Source: Rhodosorus marinus
Taxonomy: Eukaryota; Rhodophyta; Stylonematophyceae; Stylonematales; Stylonemataceae
DNA length: 64,000 nt
Assembly (NCBI GenBank): GCA_029953675.1
Contig: JAMWBK010000007.1
Coordinates: 1,240,001 to 1,304,000 of the forward strand
Direction of reading: 5' to 3'
Made by a program: the position numbers and the translations under genes. How positions within the stretch are numbered: the first letter of the stretch is position 1; each line of letters starts with the position of its first letter. Of this stretch, positions 1-9,514 are shown piece after piece. The notes under the pieces were generated by a model. The model was given only the letters and a program-made list of their open reading frames with translations, was not told where the DNA came from and made no database searches.

Positions 1-670
1 AATATCCTGGCCACGGTTTTTTCGGTATGAGCTCGTTTTGCTTTTTTGCGACGCTACGGTCTGCGTGTGTGTCGAGCTTCGCTCTGCTTACCTGCTCGTT
101 ATAGAGATTCTCCTCGGAGCTCGTTGAGTGGCTGCTGACCCGCACAAAATCACTAAGAAGAGCTTTATAGATCGCCTGCAAGAGAAAAGATTCCCGTGAA
201 TGAACGAACGCCGGCCGTGACGGCTTGCGGCAAAAGTACAGTTGACGTGCGTACCTTAGTTGGATGAGTCATGAATATCCGCGCCTTTGGATTGAAGTTC
301 GTTCTCTCGAGCAAGTATGGAAGCCCAGCGCAGTGGTCCAAATGAAAATGGGTGATCAACGCCAAATCAATCTCGTCTGCATCGATTGCATCAAAGAACG
401 GCAAAGAGGCAAGCCCAGAATATGCCGGATGCACGCCGCAATCAAAAAGTACGCTCTTTCCTCTATATTTTACCAAGCAACATGACCTACCGACCTCGCT
501 TCCCGCTCCAAGCGGGATCACCTAAGAGTCACAAAAAGGGACGTCGAATGCTGAGACTCTTCAAAAACAAATATCACAGAGGAGCCTCAGGGCTCATGCT
601 GAGGTGTCCATCATACCTCCAAGATATCTCCACCTCCTCCCGGAGGGGAGACTTTAATAAGTTCCGCCAT
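1..670 (-). CDS. CPSF3: CPSF3 (CPSF-73), 3' end cut by window edge
   Basis: This is the metallo-beta-lactamase/beta-CASP endonuclease that cleaves pre-mRNA before polyadenylation. Four exons are visible on the minus strand: 670-617 (start ATG, 18 codons), 521-255, 175-92 and 6-1, separated by GT-AG introns of 95, 79 and 85 nt. All junctions keep frame. The protein runs from a short Met-Ala-Glu N terminus into PLGAGSEVGRSC and then THFHLDHC, which is the HxHxDH zinc-binding motif of the family. Exon 3 reads AIYKALLSDFVRV, as in CPSF-73 orthologues, and the last two codons (Asp-Ile) match the expected continuation. The beta-CASP and C-terminal parts lie outside the window. The metal ligands present look intact. 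I am very sure of the family; the exact first exon is inferred from frame and splice sites. Confidence 0.93.
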
Positions 671-776
671 CCTATCGATGACAGTGCACCCGCTCGACCA
701 CCAACCCACTGCCTCCTCGGATTGGAATAGTCAGCAACTTTACTTCACGATCGACTAGTGATTATGGCGGTCACCA

Positions 777-976
777 ACCAATTAGATCAAATACGTACAT
801 TATGTCGATCCTATTAACTATCTATGACCAATTATATCACGTATCTGCTTTATATCAATCCTAGTATCAAAATTAGACCAACCATATTAAGTATACGCTT
901 GTTACAATTCCGGTTAACTAGATATGACCAATTAGATCAGGTATGAGCTTCTCTATCGATTCTATTAACCAATGAA
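777..976. repeat. 50-bp imperfect tandem repeat, four copies
   Basis: The motif ACCAAYYA...ATYA begins at 777, 827, 877 and 927, exactly 50 bp apart each time. Each unit also carries a CTATTAAC-like segment about 35 bp further on. Copies differ at many positions, so the array is old. It lies upstream of the CPSF3 start and is AT-rich with no coding potential. Confidence 0.75.
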
Positions 977-2569
977 GAGAGTATACAACCACGAACCGGG
1001 GAGGAAAGCTGAAAGCTCAAGGGTTTTGATTCGTCTTACTAGTTAATTCGGTCTATATATATGATATACGGTATCGTTCCAACTTTTTGGGCAAAACATG
1101 AGAATCTGGCTTCAATCACCCCTTCATTTGGTGTATACTCGTTCACTGCTCCAATCTCCCCACAAAACCTAAAAAGCCTCCAAAACTATGGGACCAAAAA
1201 ACCGTGGAACTGATCTGCTCGTGAATAAAAACTGATCGGAGGGGGTCGCTTTTTAGTCTAAAAACTAATTGGGTTTCAATATTAATTTTCTTAGTGCGGA
1301 AGATAGTGGATAAAACCCCTCAATAATAAAGGTTATTGGATCGCATATGATAAAAGGACGTTCTCTTAACTACTTGCCCATTAAAATGGGGGTCGGCATG
1401 GGGAGTTCGTTTTGCCGATCTGGATGGGGGAAAACAGGTACGGAATATTTCCCGTTTCCCTACGCTTCCTAGAATATGACAACTTTCCCATTGCCAGGAT
1501 GTAGAATTCCGAGGTTTTTGCTCCCCACATCATATACCAAAAACGCGTCCCGGATCCTTACGGGGGATAATAAAGCCTACCTCCACTAGAAACCGTTTTT
1601 TTCTTTGTATCGGTCGAGGATTCAGTGAATGGCTTACAAACGATTTTATGATCATTGATTGGGAAATCTAGAAGGGATTGAGATGTTTAAGTACTATTTT
1701 CCATAGTGCCCGAAGCTAATAAGCGTATTCGATTCATATACACCAATAATAGTGACTTTATATTCCGTAGGAAACATGGTTGGTGAGTCGAAGTACGTAA
1801 ATGTCATTAATTATTTCATATATTTGTCCATGTACTCCCGTATGTGTCCATATCACCTCAAAGAGACTACTTTCCAATTCCCGTTCACGGCGTGTCCGAC
1901 TCGAGAAAGCAGAATTCTGATTTTGAAGATTGAAATCCTCGAAAACAGTCTGTTTTCGGTGTAGGCCGAGAAATCTTGCACTCAAGAGCACACGCCTCTT
2001 TTAGTAGGTATATCTGAAAACGTTTGTGTTTAACATTTCCCCCCCTCAAAAAAACAGCGGTAGTCATTAGTGCCAAAATCAAATGTCTACCGACATTCTG
2101 GAATCTCCTTTTCCAGGCGGTTTTCTTCACTAACTCGCTGCAGCCAAAACCTAGGAAAAACGAGCCGGTTTTCTCCATTTCCGTAGTTGGAGGCGGGGAA
2201 GATCGAAAACCCCCGCATCCACAAAAAAGATCAATTCATGTGGTAAAGTAAGGCATTTCTTGGAGAGGCAATTTTTACCTTATTCTATGTACTAATCTCA
2301 GTAGTACGATTCTTTGTGGGAGAGAACATGACACAAATCTGCTACTTTTAGGCTCCAAGGCACGGCTGCTTTGTGGGTTTCACGTTGAAACGGAAAGGAA
2401 ACCGTAAGAGAAGATTCCCAAATTGGGGCGTTTCAATTACAAACTCCTTGGTTTTTACCAGAAGTAGAGACTGATGTCTCAAACGCGGTTTGGGGTTTTG
2501 GACTTGTTTAAGGGGAAGTAGGTCGGCGGCTGGCTGTTGGAGGAGGACTAGAAGCGGGAAGGAGTAGAG
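977..2569. other. Intergenic, no gene recognised
   Basis: AT-rich DNA with only short open frames that carry no family signature. The right end is presumably the promoter of the bHLH gene. A GC-containing stretch at 1880-2250 is open on both strands, but neither product looks like a protein and no splice pattern improves it. Confidence 0.5.
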
Positions 2570-2626
2570 GTGCGTAAACTGTTGGGAATTGCGTGAATTG
2601 GTTTATTATCTTTGTTGGAATCGCAG
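2570..2626 (+). other. Probable 5'-UTR intron of the bHLH gene
   Basis: GTGCGT at 2570 and TCGCAG ending at 2626 bound a 57-nt stretch just before the start codon at 2648. The size and splice sites match coding introns nearby. This is inferred from the sequence only. Confidence 0.4.
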
Positions 2627-2647
2627 GGTTCTGCTGTGGAAGTAACC

Positions 2648-3560
2648 ATGGATTTCAACGCGGTCAATCAATTTATAAAGGACATTACAAGGAACAACCA
2701 GGTGGCGGGAACGGTTGACGTTGTGCAAGGGGTTGGAGAGGGAGGAAGCCACAGCGGGAAGAGGGGTAGAAACGTCGAGTCCCGGCAGAAGGGTAGGGCC
2801 AAGAATGTTAATCGAAGAGCGGCTGCAGCTGATGATGATGAAGGGGATTCACGCAGAACGATAACGACCAGGAAACGGCCGGCAGAGGACTGGGTATCCG
2901 ATAAGGCTCCTGCCGTACTCTCTTCAGGAGGTTCCGAAAATGAGGGGTTACCGCTGATGTCTATCCCCGAGCGAAAGAGGGAGAGGGAAAAGAGGAGGAG
3001 GGAGGGATTAAACTTGAAGTTCAATGAGCTCGCGCTGATGCTTCCGAGGAGTGCCAATGGGAGGCTGGACAAGGAGGGTATACTAATTGAGGTGATGGAC
3101 AACTTGAAGAGACTGAACAAGGTGATAATGGAGTTGAATATGCAGAATCAGAACTTGAAATCTGAGATTGACGAGCTGAGACAGGAGAAGGCGGAGTTAA
3201 GAACTGACAAGACGTACGTTCGAGCAGAGCTGGACGCCGCTCGGGAAGAGATAAATACCTTGAAGGCTGACCACTTGATGCTGTGGCGGAAACTACGGCA
3301 ACAGGTCTGCGAGGACAACCACTCTCGCTTCAATTAGTGGCAAAAGTATCACATTTTCTTACTCGTGAACTCCATTTTTTTGGTTCGTCCTGCAGGTGAA
3401 TGACTCTATGGCAATGGGTAGGCCGAGCAACCCGAGCGATCCAATGCTCGATGTAGCTCTAAGAACTAAGCTTCTTGGTGAAGGGAACAGCTCTGAAGAG
3501 CTCCAGGAATTGAACAATGTCGATACCAGCAAAGTAACTAGTCACAATGAATGCGCTTAG
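2648..3560 (+). CDS. bHLH transcription factor, ILR3-like
   Basis: Two exons (2648-3304 and 3396-3560) joined across a 91-nt intron give 273 aa. The start is the ATG at 2648, directly after a probable 5'-UTR intron (2570-2626). Residues about 108-120 form the basic region (ERKREREKRRREG), followed by helix 1, a short loop and helix 2 to about residue 160. A heptad-like coiled coil then reads EIDELRQEKAELR and continues to about residue 215. This bHLH-plus-zipper layout, and the ELRQEKAELR phrase, resemble the plant bHLH IVc/ILR3 group that controls iron responses. The acidic and Ser/Gly-rich N terminus is not recognisable. DNA binding as a dimer is expected from the family; a role in iron regulation is inference only. 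The intron donor is GTCTGC, so the second exon is slightly less certain. Confidence 0.72.
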
Positions 3561-3905
3561 AGCATGCGGAGAATACTACCCGAGTTTTCGGAACCTATTT
3601 CAGCTACAGAGATGCCGCTTGGCTTGTTCTGGCCGCTGTGTATATATCTATGGTACCTTCGAGATCTGCTGTTCTGATACTCTGCACGATAAATGAACTA
3701 CTGGGGTTTGAGAATGGACGAAATTGTCAAAAGACGGCGCGGAGTGCGAAGTATTGCGTCTCACTCGCACGTGGGTGAAAATTTTGGCAGTGTTTCAGCT
3801 TTCCATAGTCAGTGCTTAATATCCTCGTTAATCTGCACACGCAAAGTATTCCTCCGCAATTCTGGAAAAGTTCGATGTTTCCTATTGAAAGGTTTTCGAG
3901 CTGCA

Positions 3906-4853
3906 TTAGTGTCGCGCCTTGCTTTCATTTGCAAGCGGTTCTTCACGATCCTCCTCGTCGTCCTCGTCTTCTTCCTCTTCCTCCTCATCTTCAGAGTCGT
4001 CATCTTCCTCGATTATAAGCCATGGAAACTGCTCCACTATCATCTCGTGCTTCAAGCTCTGAACTATGAGGTAGTAATTCTCCTCCTCTGCTTGGAAATT
4101 CACCATTGGTCTTTTTTTGCAGACGAAAGGGACATGCAACTGGTTGGCTCAGGAGATCAACTTCTGCAGAGTAGAGCATGTTCACGCAGGACTAATACCT
4201 CATCACGTCAGCAGGCATCTGTGCACCAACGGGAAAGTGGTTAACCTTTTTTCTCATGAAGAAGTCTAGCCGTTCAGCTATGAATCTCTCCCGGTCAGCT
4301 GAGAGGAGCATTCTCGTGACGTAGGGGCTGCAGACATAAGTCAGGACCCCTATTGCGCATGGAAGACAGTTAGATATTGCTGTGCTTACCATGCTGCCCC
4401 TGCCTATCTCGAACTTATTCCTTACCTGTTGTTCCGATCCCAAAGGAGAACATCGTGAGACCCGCTGCTATTTGAGCGACCGGGGACGTGGTCATCGCGC
4501 CATCTCGGAAAAATGCCACTACTGGACTAAGTGTTGTCGTAGCAGCACAAGAAAACAAAGACATGGCCTATAGTGAAGGCAGGTTCGATGAGAAACCCGG
4601 CACGTTGGTGCCCAACAGTTCTGGTAGAACGAACCTTGACCAATTTCACAACCGAATTGAAAGGGCCTGTATACAATACTTCGCTTCCGTCCTCGAGGAA
4701 CACTGGCTCCGGCTTCTTCTTCTCCGCGTCCTCGACGTTCCCGGCCTTCTTCCCATCCGAGGTCATACGCCGCGTCCCATCAAATCTGGAATAGCGTGAT
4801 ACAGGCGGTCTAATCCATTGTATGCGATACTTCGCCTTCCATAACCAGTTCAT
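3906..4853 (-). CDS. TMEM70-family mitochondrial assembly protein
   Basis: Four exons (4853-4635, 4567-4426, 4349-4246, 4139-3906) joined across 67-, 76- and 106-nt introns give about 232 aa. The core reads VLYTGPFNSVVKLVK, then AMSLFSCAATT, two hydrophobic segments (SPVVAFF..., QIAAGLTMFSFGIGTTGVLTY) and CSPYVTRM. This pattern of YTGP, a hairpin of two membrane helices and SPYV is that of TMEM70/TMEM186-like proteins of the mitochondrial inner membrane, which help assemble ATP synthase and complex I. The Arg/Trp-rich N terminus fits a mitochondrial presequence. The start chosen is the ATG at 4853. The last exon ends in a run of about 25 almost purely acidic residues (EEDDDSEDEEEEEE...), which I do not know from this family. 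The acceptor of the last exon could be shifted by 16 nt (4140 or 4156 side). Transcribed away from the TTD14-like gene. Confidence 0.68.
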
Positions 4854-5313
4854 CCCAGCTAATCGAGGAGCCAAACTCCGAAGTCCGTGCACTGCGGTTC
4901 CCGAAAGCCACAGCTCTCCTCCATTCGTCCATCATTCCAGTTGACGGAGCCCATGACAACTTTATCAGACTATGCTAGTATGGAAGATCCGGGAGTTTTG
5001 CCAAGGTGGGCATTAGCGCACCACAGACTAGAATTTGCTCAGAAGAAACAAGAAAGAACCAGGAACTAACTCGTCTGATCCTTGAGGCTATTCACCAAAG
5101 TTACACAGTCCCTAGAAGCGAACAACGGCAATTGACTTAGTTTCTTTTCAGAGGAATGGAAAGTCGGCTGTTGATTGGAATTCTGTCTGGAGGAAAGAAC
5201 CGATGCGGAGCATTCAGTGAATGAATTCCTGAGAAAGCTAGCAGTGATTGCTAGAAGTGGGTATGGGGCTTTGACTGGGAGATTCGTTCTGACTTTCTTT
5301 AGGATGAACTAAG
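4854..5313. other. Shared upstream region of two divergent genes
   Basis: About 460 bp between the start codons of the TMEM70-family gene (minus) and the TTD14-like gene (plus). It probably carries both promoters. A short open stretch near 4979-5137 has no recognisable product. A TTTCTTTAG acceptor-like site lies about 20 nt before the start at 5314, so a 5'-UTR intron is possible. Confidence 0.4.
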
Positions 5314-6850
5314 ATGGAGACTTTCACGGATGAAAATGAAGGAACCCCGAGGTTTGATTCAGAAAATTTCGTACGAACAGAGACAATTAGTTTACGAAAT
5401 CACTTCACGACGTTAATGAGCGATGCCACGGCGCCGATCTTTCGCTTGGTTCTAACGGGCGGTCCATGCGCTGGAAAGACTACAGCAATGACGATTATTG
5501 AGGAGCGGATGCGGACAAGGGGTTTTAGAACCTTCATTGTACCTGAAGCGGCCTCTCTCCTTATTTCCGGAGGGTTTATGTTCGGAGGTAGAGCATTCAC
5601 TAGAAGGATATGCTCAGCAGCAGCTTTGAAAGTCCTCATCCATGTTTCCCTTGAATACAACAGATATCAGCACAGATGAGAGGCGCAAAGGCTTCCAGGC
5701 TTGCCTTTTGAGAACGCAGTTGTCGCTGGAGGAGACGTTCTATAATCTTGCAAAGGTTTGCGGGCAACCATCTCTCGTAGTCTGCGACCGCGGTGTTATG
5801 GACGGTTCCGCGTACATGCCTAGAAACCTTTGGCTGGAGATGCTTGGAGAAAACCATTGGAATGAAATCGAACTAAGGGATCAGAGGTATGACGCAGTAC
5901 TTCACCTCGTCACAGCTGCAGATGGCGCTAGGGACTTTTACACGCTCGAGAACCATGAGGTGGGAATGGATCGAAGCTGAGAGTACTCCTGATAGCTCTA
6001 AAATGTATAACAAACGTTTGTTTTGTCTCCAAAACGGTACTAGAGTCGACACGAGTCTGCTGAGGAGGCTATCGGAATGGACAGAAGGCTGAGGACTTCT
6101 TGGCTAGGACATCCGCGTCTCAGAGTGATCGACAACCGCTCAGGTTTCAACGACAAAATGAATCGTGTAATCAGCATTGTCTGCAATTTGGTTGGTCTCC
6201 CCCAAATCCCAGAGGTCTCCAGGAAATTCCTTGTCCAAGGGGATTTCTCAATGCTCGGGGCTACATCTGGCTTCATCCAAGAGTTTGACGTTGACCAAAC
6301 AATCCTGGTCGTCAATCGAGATGGTGTTGATGAGAGCGTCCGTCGCCGCGGGAGCGGTGGGGTTTTCTCATACGTTCATAGGCAGCGAAGGACAGGCTCG
6401 AACGGGAAAGTGCTGGAGATCAAGCGAGGCATCAACGAAAGGGAGTATCTGACTCTGCTGCAACATGCAGACCCTCACCGGAAGACTTTGAGGATGAAAC
6501 GGAGGTCTGACCTTGCCCAAAAAGAACGTCTGTCCCCATACTGTCCGCAAGCCAGAATCTCTCAATTTCGTTGGCTCTGCAGGTGTTTTTTATATTCCGA
6601 TACGTATTATGTTCTCGATGAGATCAAGAACATTTTCCCCCCACTTTCGCTTCTCAGGACTCAGACGGAGTCCATCGGGACTGAGCTGGATCTTCCACCG
6701 TTCGTGGAGGTGGAGGAGGAAGTGACAAACCTTGAAGACTACTCTGTGATGAACCTATCGACTCTTGTAGCGCCTCAGAGAAAATTTGAGTACGAGACGA
6801 GACTTCTCGCCAACCACAACTTTCTAACAAAGGGAGCCGAAAGTCTTTGA
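5314..6850 (+). CDS. TTD14-like P-loop ATPase/GTPase (AAA_28) with CYTH-like C-terminal half
   Basis: Exons 5314-5587, 5664-5959, 6044-6504 and 6583-6850 join in frame to 432 aa, with introns of 76, 84 and 78 nt. The N-terminal half has LVLTGGPCAGKTT, a Walker A motif at about residues 46-58. It is followed by VPEAASLLISGG, by LRTQLSLEETFYNLA and by VVCDRGVMDGSAYM, which supplies the Walker-B-like Asp. All are typical of AAA_28 proteins. The C-terminal half carries LEIKRGINEREYLTLL, KTLRMKRRCFLYSDTYYVLDE and LPPFVEVEEEVT, the beta-strand pattern of CYTH/triphosphate-tunnel folds found in TTD14 of animals. TTD14 binds GTP and phosphoinositide in flies; the role here is unknown. The third intron is a multiple of three and has no stop in frame, so it could be mistaken for coding sequence; family alignment argues for removal. 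Confidence 0.82.
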
Positions 6851-8251
6851 TAATCCAAGAAGATCATCTTAGTGTTTATTGGAAAGAAGCGATCCATCGG
6901 CATTTCTGGCACCGGTGAACTCCACCAGATTATTGCAATTGGATCAGCTGTTAGCGTGATTGGTTCACGAAGAACCAGAAAGCCGAACCCGTTGCCGCCA
7001 CAAAGAGGAAACCTACATAGAGCGATTTTCAAACTGCGCGACTCGGAACAGCTGGGAGCAGCTCATCGTGTAGGCCTCGCGTCCACATCCATCCCCTTCC
7101 TTGCTGTCCAGCTGGAAATCAACAAGGCAGCGTAGTCAATGGAGCAGGCCGGCGAAGAAGGGTGATGCATGAAGGTATTCAAAGCACAATGATCGTCCAG
7201 CAGCCAATTCAATCTTTTTTGTCGGGGAGGGAAGGGGGAGGTGGTTTCGATTTCAAGGTATACTGTTCGTTCCTGTTCCACGCATGCAGAATTGCTATTA
7301 AGTAACCTGTTTTCTACGAATTGAGTCGCGCAGATTCCTGGAATTGCATCGGCATCATTTCACAAGACGAGCTCGGGGCTTTGCGTTGAATTCCTGCGGT
7401 CCGAGACAGAGCGGTCTGCAAACCTAGCAAATCTAGCCTCGCAGCGTGGTCTGCCTATGGGCTTGAAGATTATTGGTTCACCTGCTGCTAGGAAGAGGTA
7501 CCGTGAACTATAGCACTGGCTTGTGTGTTGACACGCGTGTAACCGTGGTCCTTGGAATTTTGGGTTGCTGTTGGTTGCAGTAGAGAACATCCCAGGTGTA
7601 AAGGACTCTTTCTAATCATCAGTTGGCGAATTGATCAAGGGCTGCCTCGCAACTTCTTTTCACGGTTGCCAGGGTTCAGCGTGACACACATTCGAATTTT
7701 ACTGGTGCGATTTTGAGGTTTAAACGACAACCTTGGACATGTAAAAATCCACAGCAAACCCTTGCTTGTCCTGTAAAAGCTGTAGTCATCGGTACGCCAA
7801 AAGAACATTTATGTTGAAACCGAGCTACGGACACCGGACTACCGCAAGACCGACTTTTTCTCGGGTATAGGGCAATCTTCGAACGAGTCAAAGGTGCTGT
7901 GGTAGCGTTCGGTGTCTGGGAGGTTGGGCCCGTCTCCAACATCTGCGTCTGTTCTTGCAGACCGAAACCTGATCAACTCCGTGACCTAGCAGTTGATCCA
8001 GTCCAACGCCAGAGATTCAAAATCATGTTCGTAATCTCACATCTTTGTAATTTCCACTCGAGACGTATATCCTGGTCTGTCAACATAAACCCAGATTGCC
8101 GTACTCACATAATCAGGCCTGTATACCACTGAATTTCTTCTTGGAGACGCAGCTCAAGAGGCCTGGTTGCCGCCGATTTTCAAGGCGGCGGTTGAGCCAA
8201 AACAAACCCTGTGAGCCCCCCTTGCCAAAAAGCAGTGACAAAAGCCTTTTC
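6851..8251. other. Unassigned interval with two weak coding candidates
   Basis: A plus-strand reading at 6872-7135 (GISGTGELHQIIAIG..., ending IPFLAVQLEI before a stop) begins at a splice-acceptor-like site. It has a faint resemblance to the second half of an Alba domain, but no upstream exon was found. Another plus reading at about 7345-7512 (LANLASQRGLPMGLKIIG) also follows an acceptor-like site. I could not join either into a gene. The rest shows nothing. Confidence 0.25.
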
Positions 8252-8613
8252 CTAGAGCTCCTTTTCATCTAGCTTCATCTTCAACTCTTGAATTCGCCGC
8301 TGCGCAGCCTCAATCTCCGAATCGAGTTCTGTGGGAACGTCGAAATTCGGTAGCGTCTGAGCCAAACATGCGAATAAGAGCTTCCCGCAGTTAGAACAGG
8401 ATGTATGTCGACAAAAACGGACTCAAGGTAGCTCGAATAACCTACGAGATCCGGCTTGTAAAAGCGGTGCACCGCGCTGCCTCCAGCAAATATAGCTAAG
8501 ACCCCCATCGAGTAGATGATCAAGGTTTCCCTCCTCCGCGCCTTCCTTAGCTTGCTTGCTCGAAGTCGCTTTGCTTCCTTGTAGATTTCAGTCGCAGAGA
8601 TGCTCATGCTCAT
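8252..8613 (-). CDS. Small single-pass membrane protein with C-terminal coiled coil
   Basis: Two exons (8613-8419 and 8356-8252) across a 62-nt intron give 99 aa. The N terminus is highly basic (KRLRASKLRKARRR). It is followed by one membrane segment (LIIYSMGVLAIFAGGSAVHRFY), a short linker, and a C-terminal helix (DSEIEAAQRRIQELKMKLDEKEL) that looks like a coiled coil. Charge distribution would leave the N terminus on the cytosolic or matrix side. I do not recognise the family; mitochondrial assembly factors and small ER proteins have this shape. The donor could also lie six nucleotides downstream without changing frame. Confidence 0.6.
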
Positions 8614-9514
8614 GACCTTGCACGATCCAGATCGTCCAGAACCTCCACAAAATGATTCTATGATAGTTCAAGTCTGCAAGACGTGCAAAGCCGTTGCTTA
8701 GCCAATATATTTGTTCTCCCGTTACCTTAGCAGATGCCTTCATTGGATAAGGAGACTTTGCGCGGCGCCTTCCACTGTGGAGGGTTGTCCCGCCTCAAAC
8801 GCGCGTCATGGGATTCATAGCGTTTTGGCCTGTGCCAAGATTTATGTACTCTCTATTCGAAGAGTCCGTCGCGATCCATACAAGAGCGCATTCACGCTCG
8901 GTCGTCGTATGAAGCAGTGGGTACATCCAAACGGGCAGAACTCGCGTCATCCTCGAAAGTTCCAGGATATTCAAGAACCGTTCGGTCATTGTTAGGACGC
9001 TGCGTATCAGGTTGAGATGCGACGACTGGAACAGGCAGATCCTCCACACTTGGAGCAGCTTTCCCATGGGACTTTCATGGACTGGAACAAAGGAAAATGA
9101 GACGAGACAAGACCTGTAGCCAGGCTGACGATGGCCTCCCAAGCGTCATGAAATGAATCACGGATGCGGACAAGGGGTAGTTCAAGTATTAGGGAAAGAA
9201 TGTTTCCATGATAGGAACGCTCAGCTTGGTCACGCTAATCTGAAGTCGATTAACGCTAAAAGAGGGCACGAAGCTGAATATTTCCGCCCTTGCAAACACT
9301 ATACAAATCTCTTCCGACTTGTTTATGCACTTCAGCGAGCTACGAGGATCCGATCAACAGGACCCACGATAAGGGTGGATTGCGAGTTGCAATGCGGCGA
9401 TTCCACTTCTGTTTCTTTTTGTGATCTCGTATTTCCAAGCTGATTCATACAACCGCATGGGCGCGCTCACGTAAGCGCTAAATGCGCAATCCGGTAGCGT
9501 GCATTAAAGCAAGC
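8614..9514. other. Intergenic, no gene supported
   Basis: Between the small membrane protein and the ALG9 stop. Minus-strand frames around 8795-9142 are open, but two overlapping readings compete and neither could be extended with convincing splice sites. Nothing else stands out. Confidence 0.4.

Noticed and set aside
4979-5137. Open stretch between the TMEM70-family and TTD14-like genes
   Set aside because: No start codon and no family match; more likely promoter DNA.
6872-7135. Alba-domain gene
   Set aside because: The resemblance covers one short segment; no upstream exon or start codon was found, so it is kept only as a note in an unassigned interval.
8795-9142. STAS-like reading on the minus strand (FLNILELSRMTRVLPVW)
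   Set aside because: Only about 20 residues resemble a STAS domain end, an overlapping frame is equally protein-like, and no splice model supports either.
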